A stretch of DNA of 30,087 bases from CAYVOX01 sp964453035 (GCA_964453035.1 CAYVOX010000025.1:1-30087); one strand, 5' to 3'; positions 1 through 7,820 are shown, counted from the stretch's first letter. A program made the numbers and translations. The notes: a model not told the origin generated them from the letters alone.

Positions 1-60
1 GCGCTGCGAGGGATGCTCTCGCTCGTCAATCATCTGGTTCGGATTGAAGAATCCGAGTAG
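1..60 (+). CDS. rpmD: 50S ribosomal protein L30, 3' end (partial)
   Basis: The first frame is open from the window edge and ends in TAG at 58-60. The 19 visible residues include RGMLSLVNHLVRIEE, which matches the conserved C-terminus of bacterial L30 (family pattern RGM..KV.HLV.VEE). L30 is a small protein of the large ribosomal subunit. Its position directly before rplO is the standard spc-operon order, with 16 bases between the two genes. The 5' part lies outside the window. Confidence 0.88.
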   Translation, partial: ALRGMLSLVNHLVRIEESE

Positions 61-76
61 AAAAGCAGGTTTAACG

Positions 77-526
77 ATGAAAATCAACGATTTAATGCCC
101 AATCTAGGCGCCAAAAAGAATCGCAAGCGGGTTGGCCACGGAAGCGGCGCGGGCCAGGGCAAGACGGCCGGTCGCGGCACCAAGGGCCAGGGTTCCCGCA
201 CGGGCGAGGGCGGCCACCTCTACCGCCAGGGCGGCAACCTGCCGTTTTACCGGCGCCTGCCGTTCATCCGCGGTGAAGGCTTCACCCCGCCGAACCAGGT
301 GTCGTTTAACGAAGTCAACCTGGACCAGCTGGCCCGCTTTGAAGCCGGCGCTGAGATCAACCCTCAAACCCTGGCTGAAGCCAACCTTCTGGCCAAGCCT
401 GCCCATCCGGTTGTCATCCTGGGGCGGGGCGAGGTGTCGGTTGCGCTCAAAGTGCGCGTGCAGCGCATCACAAAAGGCGCCCGCGCCAAAATTGAGGCCG
501 CTGGCGGCAGTGTAGAAATTATCTAA
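77..526 (+). CDS. rplO: 50S ribosomal protein L15
   Basis: A 149-residue protein of the large ribosomal subunit. The N-terminus has the basic, glycine-rich L15 signature (KNRKRVGHGSGAGQGKTAGR), followed by GGNLPFYRRLPFIRGF-like sequence and the C-terminal part ending in AAGGSVEII. The frame is open further upstream to 44, but that would overlap the end of rpmD. ATG at 77 gives the typical L15 start MKINDLMPN and is preceded by a purine-rich AGCAGG. Length is normal for the family. It sits between rpmD and secY as in most bacteria and is presumably cotranscribed with them. Confidence 0.96.
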   Translation: MKINDLMPNLGAKKNRKRVGHGSGAGQGKTAGRGTKGQGSRTGEGGHLYRQGGNLPFYRRLPFIRGEGFTPPNQVSFNEVNLDQLARFEAGAEINPQTLAEANLLAKPAHPVVILGRGEVSVALKVRVQRITKGARAKIEAAGGSVEII

Positions 527-537
527 GGAGACCACGC

Positions 538-1878
538 ATGAAGCGGTCAGCTTGGCGCTACCTTTGGAAATCTGAAGATATTCGTAAGAAATTGCTCATC
601 ACGTTCTTCCTGCTGGTGCTCTACCGGCTGGCAGCGAACGTGCCCGTACCGGGGATCGATCGTACGGTGCTGGCAAGTCTCGCAACTGCAGGTGGCCCGG
701 GTGGAACGCTGGTAAACTTGCTTGACTTGCTTTCGGGTGGAACAATCTCCAACTTCTCCATCCTCGCCATGGGTGTGTACCCTTACATCACGGCGCAGAT
801 TATCATCCAGCTGCTGGTGCCCATCATCCCGGCGTTGGAGCGTCGCATCAAGGATAACCCGCGCGAAGGTCAGAAGTTGATGGAACGCTGGACGGTGCTG
901 CTCACCATCCCCATGGCGATTCTCTCGGCTATCGGCCAGATTAACATCTTCAGCTCCTTTGCCGGACAGCAGGTGCTCAAATACTACGGCTTTACTGGGG
1001 AGGCGCTTCTGCCTACCCTGGCAACGCTGGCAAGCATGGTGGCGGGCACAATGTTTGGCATTTGGTTGGGGCAGCTGATTTCGGAATATGGTATTCCGAA
1101 CCAGGGTCTTTCGCTGATTATCTTTGCCGGTATCGTTTCGCGCATGCCCAGCTACATGGGCTCCATCCTGGCTGACCAGGTCAACGGCTGGTGGCTGCTG
1201 CTGCTGATCCTCCTGATCCTGGTGCTGACCATCTTTGCTATCATCTTTGTGCAGCAAGGACGGCGTAACGTACCGGTCTTGTTCCCCGGCCGGCGAATGG
1301 GCAACCGTATGTCCATGCCGGTCAAGAGCAACCTGCCGCTCATGGTCAACATGGCCGGCATGATCCCGCTCATCTTCGCGCAGTCGTTCCTGACCTTCCC
1401 GGCCATCATCGCCAGCTACTTCACCGGTTCCGAAACCGAATGGGTGGCCAGCCTGGCGCTGGGAATCTACAACACGTTTAGCGGTCAGAACCTGTGGTAC
1501 TCGCTGATGTACTTTGTCACCGTGGTGCTGTTCACTTTCTTCTACACTGATGTGCTCTTCGCCCAGCAAAACTACGGCGATAACCTCAAGAAGCAAGGCG
1601 CGCAGATCCCGGGTGTCATCCGCGGCGAGCTGACCCAGAAGTACCTCACCAAGGTGCAGCGGCGCATCACCCTGCCCGGGGCATTCTTCCTCGGGTTTGT
1701 GGCGGTGCTGCCGTATATCCTCGGCTCGGTGCTACCCGGTGTGGGAAGCGGCGCTGGATTGCTGCTCATCTCCTCGGCTGGCTTGCTCATCGTCGTCGGC
1801 GTGGTGCGCGATACCTTCAACATCATCGAAACCGAACTGAAGCTGCACGGTTACGACGAAAGCCTGATCAAGGGATAA
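538..1878 (+). CDS. secY: Protein translocase subunit SecY
   Basis: A 446-residue polytopic membrane protein that forms the central channel of the Sec translocon with SecE and SecG. The first membrane segment with the conserved RLAANVPVPGID is at about residues 20-40, and about ten hydrophobic segments follow. The cytosolic loop carrying RGELTQKYLTKVQRRITLPG (near residues 360-380) and the C-terminal helix are both intact. Start ATG at 538 has an AAGGAG ribosome binding site seven bases upstream. It follows rplO by 11 bases and precedes adk by 5, the standard spc-operon arrangement. Length is usual for SecY. Confidence 0.97.
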   Translation: MKRSAWRYLWKSEDIRKKLLITFFLLVLYRLAANVPVPGIDRTVLASLATAGGPGGTLVNLLDLLSGGTISNFSILAMGVYPYITAQIIIQLLVPIIPALERRIKDNPREGQKLMERWTVLLTIPMAILSAIGQINIFSSFAGQQVLKYYGFTGEALLPTLATLASMVAGTMFGIWLGQLISEYGIPNQGLSLIIFAGIVSRMPSYMGSILADQVNGWWLLLLILLILVLTIFAIIFVQQGRRNVPVLFPGRRMGNRMSMPVKSNLPLMVNMAGMIPLIFAQSFLTFPAIIASYFTGSETEWVASLALGIYNTFSGQNLWYSLMYFVTVVLFTFFYTDVLFAQQNYGDNLKKQGAQIPGVIRGELTQKYLTKVQRRITLPGAFFLGFVAVLPYILGSVLPGVGSGAGLLLISSAGLLIVVGVVRDTFNIIETELKLHGYDESLIKG

Positions 1879-1883
1879 CCGCG

Positions 1884-2540
1884 ATGCCCACGTATATCGT
1901 CCTGCTCGGCCCGCCTGGGGCCGGTAAAGGTACCCAGGCTGAGATTATCTCCGAAACGCTGCACCTGGTGCACATTTCGTCGGGAGATATCTTCCGCGAG
2001 AACCTGAAAAAGCAAACCGAACTCGGCCAACTGGCTCAGGGTTACATGAACCGCGGTGAACTGGTGCCGGATGACGTTACAATCAGGATGATAGCGGAGC
2101 GGTTGAGCCGCCCGGATTGCGCTAACGGTGCCCTGCTGGATGGCTTTCCGCGCACGCCTGCGCAGGCCAATGCGCTGGCTGAGATGCTGGCCAGAGGGAA
2201 TCAGCATGTGCACTGCGTTCCATACATCTCTGTCCCGGCCCAGGTGCTCATCGAGCGCCTGAGCGGGCGCTGGACATGCCGCGCCCAGGGGCACATCTAC
2301 CATGAGAAATTCAATCCGCCAGCTGTCGCGGGCATCTGCGACGACGACGGTTCTGAACTTTACCAGAGGGAAGACGACAAACCCGCTACGGTGGAAAACC
2401 GCATCCGGGTTTACCTTGAACAGACTTCTCCCCTCATCGCGTACTACCGCGCTCAGGGGCTCCTGGCCGAAATTGACGGCACTCAGCCGATCGAAAAGGT
2501 GACAGAGCAACTGATGGCGGCAATCCAAAAAGGGCTGTAG
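1884..2540 (+). CDS. adk: Adenylate kinase with atypical LID motif
   Basis: A 218-residue cytosolic kinase that interconverts ATP + AMP and 2 ADP. The P-loop GPPGAGKGT is at residues 9-17, the AMP-binding region with SSGD at 32-35, and DGFPRT at 86-91. The LID domain is the long form (about residues 128-165) with the family pattern C-x2-C-x16-C-x2-C/D. Here the four positions are C132, Q135, C152 and D155, so the second ligand is glutamine. This is neither the full zinc site nor the E. coli-like polar network. The rest of the LID (YHEKFNPP, ELYQREDD) is conserved. The gene lies between secY and map as usual. Confidence 0.95.
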   Translation: MPTYIVLLGPPGAGKGTQAEIISETLHLVHISSGDIFRENLKKQTELGQLAQGYMNRGELVPDDVTIRMIAERLSRPDCANGALLDGFPRTPAQANALAEMLARGNQHVHCVPYISVPAQVLIERLSGRWTCRAQGHIYHEKFNPPAVAGICDDDGSELYQREDDKPATVENRIRVYLEQTSPLIAYYRAQGLLAEIDGTQPIEKVTEQLMAAIQKGL

Positions 2541-2546
2541 CGTTCG

Positions 2547-3362
2547 ATGGCCTGGGACCGGCAAATCACCCTTAAAAGCCCGGCGGAGCTTCAAATCATG
2601 CGCCAGGCTGGTATCATCAACGCTCAGGCGCTGGCTGCAGCGCACGCTGCCATCCGCCCGGGTGCCACGACCGCGGATGTGAACGCAGCCGCGGAAGAAG
2701 TGCTGAAGAAGCACGGGGTGTACTCGCCGTTCTACAAATATCCAGGCGCCTATCCCTACCCTGCCAGCACCTGCGTGAGCGTCAATGAAGAATTGGTGCA
2801 TGGTATCCCTGGCAAGCGCAAGCTGAAGGAGGGGGATATCGTCACGGTGGATTGCGGAACGGTGTTTGAAGGCTTTGTGGCCGATTCGGCGTTTACGGCG
2901 GGCGTTGGAGAAATTTCTGCCGCCGCGCGCAAGCTGCTGGAAGTGACCGAGCTTTCGCTGTACGTTGGAATTGCCAAGATGGTGTCTGGAAACCACGTTG
3001 GAGATATCTCCAACGCTATCCAGAACGCCGTGGAAAGCCGCGGACTGCACGTAGTGCGTGAGTACACGGGACACGGCGTGGGGCGCGCGATGCATGAAGG
3101 CCCCTCGGTACCTAATTACGGCATCCCCGGGCGCGGCCTGCTGCTGCGCAACGGGATGACCATCGCGCTGGAACCGATGGTTTTAGTGGGCACCAACCAG
3201 ACGCGCGTCACCCCTGACGAGTGGACGGTGGTCAGCCTGGATGGATCGCTCACGGCGCATTTTGAGCACAGCGTGGCGGTCACCGAAAATGGGCCGCAAA
3301 TCCTCACGCTGCTGCCAGATGGCACAGCGCCGGCTCAAATTGTTGGCCCTAGACAGCTTTAG
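2547..3362 (+). CDS. map: Methionine aminopeptidase type I
   Basis: A 271-residue cytosolic metalloprotease that removes the initiator methionine from nascent proteins. The five metal ligands of the family are visible: D102 (VDCG), D113 (DSAFT), H176 (GHGVGRAMHE), E209 (EPM) and E240 (FEHSVAV). The substrate-binding H85 (VHGIPG) is also present. It starts 6 bases after adk, with no clear Shine-Dalgarno sequence upstream, so it probably depends on translational coupling. The last codons overlap a strong promoter-like sequence (3350-3378) that would drive the downstream ribosomal genes. infA, the usual next gene, is missing. Confidence 0.96.
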   Translation: MAWDRQITLKSPAELQIMRQAGIINAQALAAAHAAIRPGATTADVNAAAEEVLKKHGVYSPFYKYPGAYPYPASTCVSVNEELVHGIPGKRKLKEGDIVTVDCGTVFEGFVADSAFTAGVGEISAAARKLLEVTELSLYVGIAKMVSGNHVGDISNAIQNAVESRGLHVVREYTGHGVGRAMHEGPSVPNYGIPGRGLLLRNGMTIALEPMVLVGTNQTRVTPDEWTVVSLDGSLTAHFEHSVAVTENGPQILTLLPDGTAPAQIVGPRQL

Positions 3363-3378
3363 GGAGTTTCGGTATAAT
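3350..3378 (+). promoter_or_regulatory. Internal sigma70-type promoter at the end of map
   Basis: TAGACA (3350-3355), a 17-base spacer, then a perfect TATAAT (3373-3378). The -35 hexamer differs from consensus at one position. Transcription would start near 3385, after the map stop codon (3360-3362), and read into rpmJ-rpsM-rpsK-rpsD-rpoA-rplQ with a leader of about 100 bases. This would uncouple the alpha-operon-like part from the upstream spc genes. It is predicted from sequence only. Confidence 0.7.
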
Positions 3379-3384
3379 TGCAAC

Positions 3385-3482
3385 TTTGGCGCTTGAAGCT
3401 GGAGTTGCGAGGGTGCCGCAAGAATTTATTGAAATCAAACCCGGGCAGGAAAAATCCACCGGGTTGAAAGAAGGAGCAAATC
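3385..3482 (+). promoter_or_regulatory. Structured leader before rpmJ
   Basis: This gap of about 120 bases between map and rpmJ is too short for infA (over 200 bases) and holds no recognisable gene. It contains a stem AACCCGG (3438-3444) / CCGGGTT (3459-3465) with a 14-base loop. The stem ends five bases before the AAGGAG ribosome binding site (3471-3476) of rpmJ. A hairpin at that spot downstream of a strong promoter is consistent with translational autoregulation by a ribosomal protein, but no known leader class was recognised. A TTG-initiated frame runs through the leader into rpmJ out of phase; it is probably chance. Confidence 0.4.
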
Positions 3483-3596
3483 ATGAAAGTTTTACCATCC
3501 ATTCGCAAGCGCTGCGCCAAATGCAAAATTGTCAAGCGGCGTGGTTTATTGTATGTGATTTGCGAAAATCCTAAGCACAAACAGCGACAAGGGTAA
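3483..3596 (+). CDS. rpmJ: 50S ribosomal protein L36
   Basis: A 37-residue gene. The product MKVLPSIRKRCAKCK... ends in ICENPKHKQRQG, the L36 signature. It is the zinc-binding (C+) form with C11, C14, C27 and H32. It has a strong AAGGAG site six bases before the ATG. It is the first gene after the internal promoter at the end of map and lies 5 bases upstream of rpsM. Length is exactly typical for the family. Confidence 0.96.
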   Translation: MKVLPSIRKRCAKCKIVKRRGLLYVICENPKHKQRQG

Positions 3597-3601
3597 AGAA
3601 T

Positions 3602-3991
3602 ATGGCTCGTATTGAAGGCGTCGATCTACCACGGAATAAGCGGGTTGAAGTTGCATTGAACTATCTGTATGGGATTGGCCCTGCCCGGTCCCACACCATC
3701 CTGGCTGCGACCAGGGTGAGTCCGGATACGCGCGTGAAGGATTTGACCGAATCAGAGGTCAACCTGCTGCGCGAGTACATTGCCAAGAATTATAAAGTTG
3801 AAGGTGACCTGCGCCGCGAGGTGCAGATGAACATCAAACGGTTGATCGAGATCGGTTGCTACCGTGGTCTGCGCCACCGCCGCAATTTGCCGGCGCGGGG
3901 CCAGCGGACTCGCACCAACTCACGCACGCGCAAGGGTCCCAAGAAAACCGTTGCCGGTCGCGGTCGCCGTCGCGGGGCTGCAAAGAAATAA
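3602..3991 (+). CDS. rpsM: 30S ribosomal protein S13
   Basis: A 129-residue protein of the small-subunit head that contacts the P-site tRNA and the intersubunit bridge. It starts MARIEGVDLPRNKRVEVALNYLYGIG, contains the helix-two-turn-helix region, and has the conserved CYRGLRHRRNLPARGQRTRTN motif. A basic tail rich in arginine and lysine ends in RGAAKK. It begins 5 bases after rpmJ. A 117-base structured gap separates it from rpsK, which is longer than usual for this gene pair. Confidence 0.97.
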   Translation: MARIEGVDLPRNKRVEVALNYLYGIGPARSHTILAATRVSPDTRVKDLTESEVNLLREYIAKNYKVEGDLRREVQMNIKRLIEIGCYRGLRHRRNLPARGQRTRTNSRTRKGPKKTVAGRGRRRGAAKK

Positions 3992-4108
3992 CCTGGTTCT
4001 CATCCTGCGCCGTGCAGGAACGGGGTCCCTCCCCCGCGGCTGCCTGCATGGGAAGGTTTGCGCCGGGTTGTTTAGCGCCCACATTTGTGAGGTTGATAGG
4101 AAGGATCT
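3992..4108 (+). promoter_or_regulatory. Structured gap between rpsM and rpsK
   Basis: 117 bases without a gene. Two adjacent hairpins are visible: TCCTGC/GCAGGA (4003-4019, 5-base loop) and CGGGG/CCCCG (4021-4036, 6-base loop). Neither is followed by a T-tract, so they do not look like an intrinsic terminator. The ribosome binding site AGGAAGG of rpsK lies at 4098-4104. Because rpsD (S4) is just downstream and S4 is the known autoregulator of this operon type in E. coli and of its own gene in Bacillus, a protein-binding leader is possible. This is inference only. Confidence 0.4.
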
Positions 4109-4516
4109 ATGGCACAAAACGTACGCCAAACGCGCCGTAGCAGCACTACGGTACGCAAAGTCAAACGCACGCTGTCCAGCGGACAGGTGCACGTGTACGC
4201 GTCTTTCAACAACACGATTGTTACCGTGACTGATAATCAGGGTAACGCCGTGTGCTGGGGAAGCGCCGGTTCGGCTGGCTTCAAGGGCTCTCGCAAGAGC
4301 ACGCCCTTTGCCGCCCGCCTTGCAGCGGAGCAGGCCATGAAAGCCGCTATGGCGATGGGTCTGCAGGATGTCGAATTAATCATCAAGGGCCCCGGCCCGG
4401 GACGTGAATCGGCCATTCGCGCTGTGCAATCGATGGGCATCAAGGTGCGGTCTATCTCGGATATCACCCCGGTTCCGCACAACGGCTGCCGGCCCCCCAA
4501 GAAACGCCGCGTGTAA
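4109..4516 (+). CDS. rpsK: 30S ribosomal protein S11
   Basis: A 135-residue protein of the small-subunit platform. It contains GQVHVYASFNNTIVTVTD near residue 25, then GSRKSTPFAA and the highly conserved C-terminal block GPGPGRESAIRAVQ...ITPVPHNGCRPPKKRRV. Length and motifs are standard. The ATG at 4109 follows an AGGAAGG site by four bases. rpsD follows 15 bases later. Confidence 0.97.
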   Translation: MAQNVRQTRRSSTTVRKVKRTLSSGQVHVYASFNNTIVTVTDNQGNAVCWGSAGSAGFKGSRKSTPFAARLAAEQAMKAAMAMGLQDVELIIKGPGPGRESAIRAVQSMGIKVRSISDITPVPHNGCRPPKKRRV

Positions 4517-4531
4517 AGGAGAGGGAACGAA

Positions 4532-5173
4532 ATGGCAAAATATATAGGTCCGGTATGCAGACTCTGCCGGCGAGAAGGTGAAAAATTGTTTTTGAAGGGC
4601 GCCCGGTGCTTCAGCCCCAAGTGTTCGTTTGACAAGCGCGGGTTTGCACCCGGCCAGCACGGCAAATCGAACCAGGGACGCAGCAGCGAGAGAATTTCTG
4701 ATTATGCCCGCCAGCTGCGCGCAAAGCAGAAGGCCCGCCGGGTTTACGGCGTGCTGGAACGCCAGTTCCGCCGCTACTTCAGCTACGCGCGCCGCACCCG
4801 CGGTTTGACTGGCTTCAACCTGTTGTTGACCCTCGAACTGCGGCTCGATAATGTCGTGTTCCGCATGGGCCTGGCCGAAAACCGCGCGCAGGCTCGCCAG
4901 ATGGTGACCCACGGTCACTTCCTGGTCAACGGCGTACGCACCGATATCCCCTCCATGCTGCTTCGCCCCGGCGATAAGCTGGAAGTGCGGGAAGGTTCGC
5001 GCAAGGACCCGTTCTACAAGGAATTGCCCGACATTTCAGAAAAGCGCACCTGCGCTACGTGGTTAGATCGCGACCTGAAGAACTTCTCGGGGCGCGTCTT
5101 ACGCCAGCCGGATCGCTCAGAGATCGATGGAAATCTGAACGAACAGCTGATCGTCGAGTACTATTCGCGCTAA
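4532..5173 (+). CDS. rpsD: 30S ribosomal protein S4 (zinc form)
   Basis: A 213-residue primary 16S rRNA-binding protein. The N-terminus carries four cysteines, C9, C12, C26 and C31, which match the zinc-binding (C+) version of S4. Conserved parts include FDKRGFAPGQHG, the helical region SDYARQLRAKQKARRVYGVLERQFRRYF, and the S4 RNA-binding domain (RLDNVVFRMGLAENRAQARQMVTHGHFLVNG). It is flanked by rpsK and rpoA in the usual alpha-operon order and has an AAAGGAGAGG site upstream. Confidence 0.97.
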   Translation: MAKYIGPVCRLCRREGEKLFLKGARCFSPKCSFDKRGFAPGQHGKSNQGRSSERISDYARQLRAKQKARRVYGVLERQFRRYFSYARRTRGLTGFNLLLTLELRLDNVVFRMGLAENRAQARQMVTHGHFLVNGVRTDIPSMLLRPGDKLEVREGSRKDPFYKELPDISEKRTCATWLDRDLKNFSGRVLRQPDRSEIDGNLNEQLIVEYYSR

Positions 5174-5227
5174 TGCCGAACTATCCGGTGCGCGGTTAAA
5201 AAAGGTGCATCCGGGAAAGGCTTTGGA

Positions 5228-6193
5228 GTGACGACACTAAGTAATTTCGTAACGCCTAAGGTTGAACGAGAAGCCGAAGCTCGCAACTATGGCAAGTTCG
5301 TTATCAGCCCTCTGGAAAGAGGGTACGGGGTGACCCTGGGCAACGCCCTGCGGCGCGTGCTCTACTCATCCCTTGACGGCGCCGCCGTGACTTCACTGCG
5401 CATTGTGGATGTGCTGCACGAGTTCAGCGACATCCCCGGCGTGCGGGAAGACGTCATCCAGGTCAGCCTGCAGATTAAGCAACTGCGCCTGGTGCTGCAC
5501 GACGTTGAAAGTGCTCACCTGCGCCTGGAAGTGCGCGGTGAGGGCGAAGTCACAGCCGGCGATATTCAGGCTCCGGCGGAAGTTGAGATTATGAACCCTG
5601 ATTTGTTCCTCTTCACGGTTGATGATCCCAAAACCCGCCTCGAGATTGAAATGACGGTAGAACGTGGCCGCGGTTACTCACCGGCCAATGACCGCTCGGG
5701 GCATCTGCCCATCGGTGAACTGCCGGTGGATGCTATCTTCAGCCCCATCAAGCGCGTCAACTGGTCGGTTGCCTCCGCCCGCGTTGGACAGTCCACCGCC
5801 TACGACAAGCTCATCCTGGAGATATGGACCGACGGCACCATCACCCCTGAACAGGCGCTGGGCGCCTCCTCCAAGATCCTGATCGAGCACCTGCGCTTCA
5901 TCTCCGGCATCAGCGAAGAAACGCTGGTGATGACTGGGGAGAAGGAAGTGACCGGCAGCCGCCTGACGAGTGAAGCCGCTGAGACGCCAATTGAAAACCT
6001 GGATCTTTCTGTGCGGGTGTTCAATTCGCTGAAGCGCACCGGCATCACCACCGTGGGCGATGTGCTCGAACTGCTGGAAAAAGGCGATGAAGCGGTGATG
6101 TCGATCCGCAATTTCGGTGAGAAGAGCCTGGATGAATTGCGCCAGAAGATGCAAGAAAAAGGCTACCTGCGCGACGAAAAACCAACGGAGTAA
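5228..6193 (+). CDS. rpoA: RNA polymerase subunit alpha
   Basis: A 321-residue protein that nucleates assembly of RNA polymerase. The N-terminal domain (about residues 1-235) contains GKFVISPLERGYGVTLGNALRRVL. The C-terminal DNA-binding domain (about 255-315) contains ENLDLSVRVFNSLKRTGI and the helix-hairpin-helix RNFGEKSLDELRQKM. The arginine in LSVRVFNSL corresponds to the UP-element/activator contact R265 of E. coli. The start is GTG at 5228, chosen because GGGAAAGG lies seven bases upstream and the sequence then runs directly into the conserved domain. It sits between rpsD and rplQ as expected. Confidence 0.97.
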   Translation: MTTLSNFVTPKVEREAEARNYGKFVISPLERGYGVTLGNALRRVLYSSLDGAAVTSLRIVDVLHEFSDIPGVREDVIQVSLQIKQLRLVLHDVESAHLRLEVRGEGEVTAGDIQAPAEVEIMNPDLFLFTVDDPKTRLEIEMTVERGRGYSPANDRSGHLPIGELPVDAIFSPIKRVNWSVASARVGQSTAYDKLILEIWTDGTITPEQALGASSKILIEHLRFISGISEETLVMTGEKEVTGSRLTSEAAETPIENLDLSVRVFNSLKRTGITTVGDVLELLEKGDEAVMSIRNFGEKSLDELRQKMQEKGYLRDEKPTE

Positions 6194-6198
6194 GAAAG

Positions 6199-6576
6199 AT
6201 GCGACATCAGGTTGCAGGATACAGATTAAGTCGAACAAAAGACCAGCGCATTGGGTTGCGTAAGACGCTGATAAACCAGCTCTTCCAACATGAGCGTATT
6301 CAAACCACCCGCACCAAGGCCCTGGCCATCCGCGGCGACGCGGAACGCCTGATTACCCTGGCGCGCAACAGCAGCAAGGGCAGCGACATTCAGAAAGTGA
6401 ACGCCCGCCGCCTGGCTGCTGCCCGTATGGGTGATGCAGAACTGGTCAAGAAATTATTTGATGATATTGGCCCGCGCTTTGCAAACCGCAATGGCGGATA
6501 TACGCGGATGTTCCGGCTTGGACCTCGGTTGGGTGATGCCGCCGAAATGGTCGTGCTGGAGTTAGTGGAAGATTAA
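6199..6576 (+). CDS. rplQ: 50S ribosomal protein L17
   Basis: A 125-residue large-subunit protein. It has the characteristic start MRHQVAGYRLSRTKDQR with LRKTLINQLFQHERIQTTRTKA, followed by the C-terminal RNGGYTRMFRLGPRLGDAAEMVVLELVE. Length is typical. It begins 5 bases after rpoA with an AAGAAAG site and closes the alpha-operon core. Confidence 0.97.
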   Translation: MRHQVAGYRLSRTKDQRIGLRKTLINQLFQHERIQTTRTKALAIRGDAERLITLARNSSKGSDIQKVNARRLAAARMGDAELVKKLFDDIGPRFANRNGGYTRMFRLGPRLGDAAEMVVLELVED

Positions 6577-6599
6577 TCCTGCCGGGAAACCGGTTTGGG

Positions 6600-7361
6600 A
6601 TGGCACGTTACCAAGTTATTCTCGCCTACGACGGCACGGAATATAAGGGTTTTCAGCGGCAAGCCAATGCCCGCTCCGTCCAGGGAGAGTTTGAATCAGC
6701 CCTCACCCGCCTGAACTGGCAGGGAAGGGCAATACTCTCTGCAGGACGGACTGACAGCGGTGTGCACGCCTCCGGCCAGGTGGTTGCGTTCGATTTGGAT
6801 TGGCCTCATTCCCCTCAGGAATTGGGTCAAGCGTTGAACGCATATCTTCCGGGGGATATGGCGGTGCAGAGCGTTCGGGTCGCGCCGGTGGATTTTCATC
6901 CCCGCTACGACGCTTGCGCCCGCACGTACCATTACCAGGTGTACTGCCAGAGCGAACGCCACCCTGTATGGGAGCGTTTTGCCTGGCGAGTTTGGCCTGA
7001 AGTGAAGCTAACCCTTTTGCAGCAGGCCGCCCAATTGCTCATAGGCAGGCATGATTATGCCGCGTTTGGAACACCTCCTCAACCGGGCAGCAGTACCGTA
7101 CGGGAGGTTTTCCGGGCTGAGTGGCAGGAACATGATGGAGGTTACCGCTTCACGGTTACCGCCAATGCGTTCCTCTACCACATGGTTCGGCGGATGGTTT
7201 ATCTGCAGGTGCAGGTTGGGCAGGGCCGGCTGGCTTTAGAAACGTTAGCGCAAGGTGTGCAGGCTGCCTTTCCCCTTGCGCCGGGCCTGGCTCCGGCGCA
7301 GGGACTAACCCTTAAAGAAGTGCTCTACAGCGAGAATAACTCAAAAACAGTTGAAAGTTGA
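6600..7361 (+). CDS. truA: tRNA pseudouridine(38-40) synthase
   Basis: A 253-residue cytosolic enzyme that isomerises uridine to pseudouridine at positions 38-40 of the tRNA anticodon arm. The catalytic aspartate D52 sits in GRTDSGVHASGQV. Other conserved TruA blocks are AYDGTEYKGFQRQ at the start, FHPRYDACARTYHYQV, and FLYHMVRRMV near residue 190. It lies between rplQ and rplM, a common arrangement, with 23 bases after rplQ. The ribosome binding site is weak. Confidence 0.95.
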   Translation: MARYQVILAYDGTEYKGFQRQANARSVQGEFESALTRLNWQGRAILSAGRTDSGVHASGQVVAFDLDWPHSPQELGQALNAYLPGDMAVQSVRVAPVDFHPRYDACARTYHYQVYCQSERHPVWERFAWRVWPEVKLTLLQQAAQLLIGRHDYAAFGTPPQPGSSTVREVFRAEWQEHDGGYRFTVTANAFLYHMVRRMVYLQVQVGQGRLALETLAQGVQAAFPLAPGLAPAQGLTLKEVLYSENNSKTVES

Positions 7362-7381
7362 ACGGAATGGAGAGGATGACA

Positions 7382-7807
7382 GTGGAAAAGACTTTCGTCC
7401 CGAAAGGTAAAATCGAAAGTAAATGGGTTCTGGTGGATGCTCAGGAACAGGGTTTGGGCCGCCTGGCGACGATTATCGCCGCCCACCTTATGGGCAAGAA
7501 CAAGCCCACCTATACCCCCGGTTTGGACGTTGGCGATTACGTGGTGGTGATTAACGCCAGCCAGCTCAGTCTCACTAACAAGCGAATGGACACCAAGTTC
7601 TACTACCACCATTCGCATTACCCGGGCGGTCTGAAAACCGTCTCGCTGCGCGACCAGTTGCAAATCCACCCGGACCGCGTGATTCGTGCTGCGGTGTGGG
7701 GCATGCTGCCTCACAATAAGCTGGGCCGCCGCCTCATCAAGAAGCTAAAAATCTACGACGGCAATGAACATCCGCATGCTGCGCAAGAACCGCAGCCGGT
7801 AGCTTAA
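7382..7807 (+). CDS. rplM: 50S ribosomal protein L13
   Basis: A 141-residue early-assembly protein of the large subunit. It contains KWVLVDAQEQGLGRLAT, GKNKPTYTPGLDVGDYVVVINA and the C-terminal VWGMLPHNKLGRRLIKKLKIYDG. The frame is open upstream, with ATG at 7367 and 7376 as alternatives. GTG at 7382 is preferred because the GGAGAGG site (7369-7375) is six bases before it, whereas it abuts the 7376 ATG. The product length then matches the family. It is followed 13 bases later by rpsI. Confidence 0.94.
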   Translation: MEKTFVPKGKIESKWVLVDAQEQGLGRLATIIAAHLMGKNKPTYTPGLDVGDYVVVINASQLSLTNKRMDTKFYYHHSHYPGGLKTVSLRDQLQIHPDRVIRAAVWGMLPHNKLGRRLIKKLKIYDGNEHPHAAQEPQPVA

Positions 7808-7820
7808 AGGAGCAGAAGAT

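Noticed and set aside
547..1596. A long minus-strand open frame (349 codons) opposite secY.
   Set aside because: It is a shadow of secY: no conserved motif, biased composition, and full overlap with an unambiguous gene.
1851..3095. A long minus-strand open frame (414 codons) opposite adk and map.
   Set aside because: It is a shadow of two certain genes with intact catalytic motifs, and has no recognisable domain of its own.
3386..3574. A TTG-initiated 62-codon frame that starts near the predicted transcription start and runs through the rpmJ leader.
   Set aside because: It overlaps rpmJ out of frame, has no ribosome binding site and matches no family. rpmJ itself is unambiguous.
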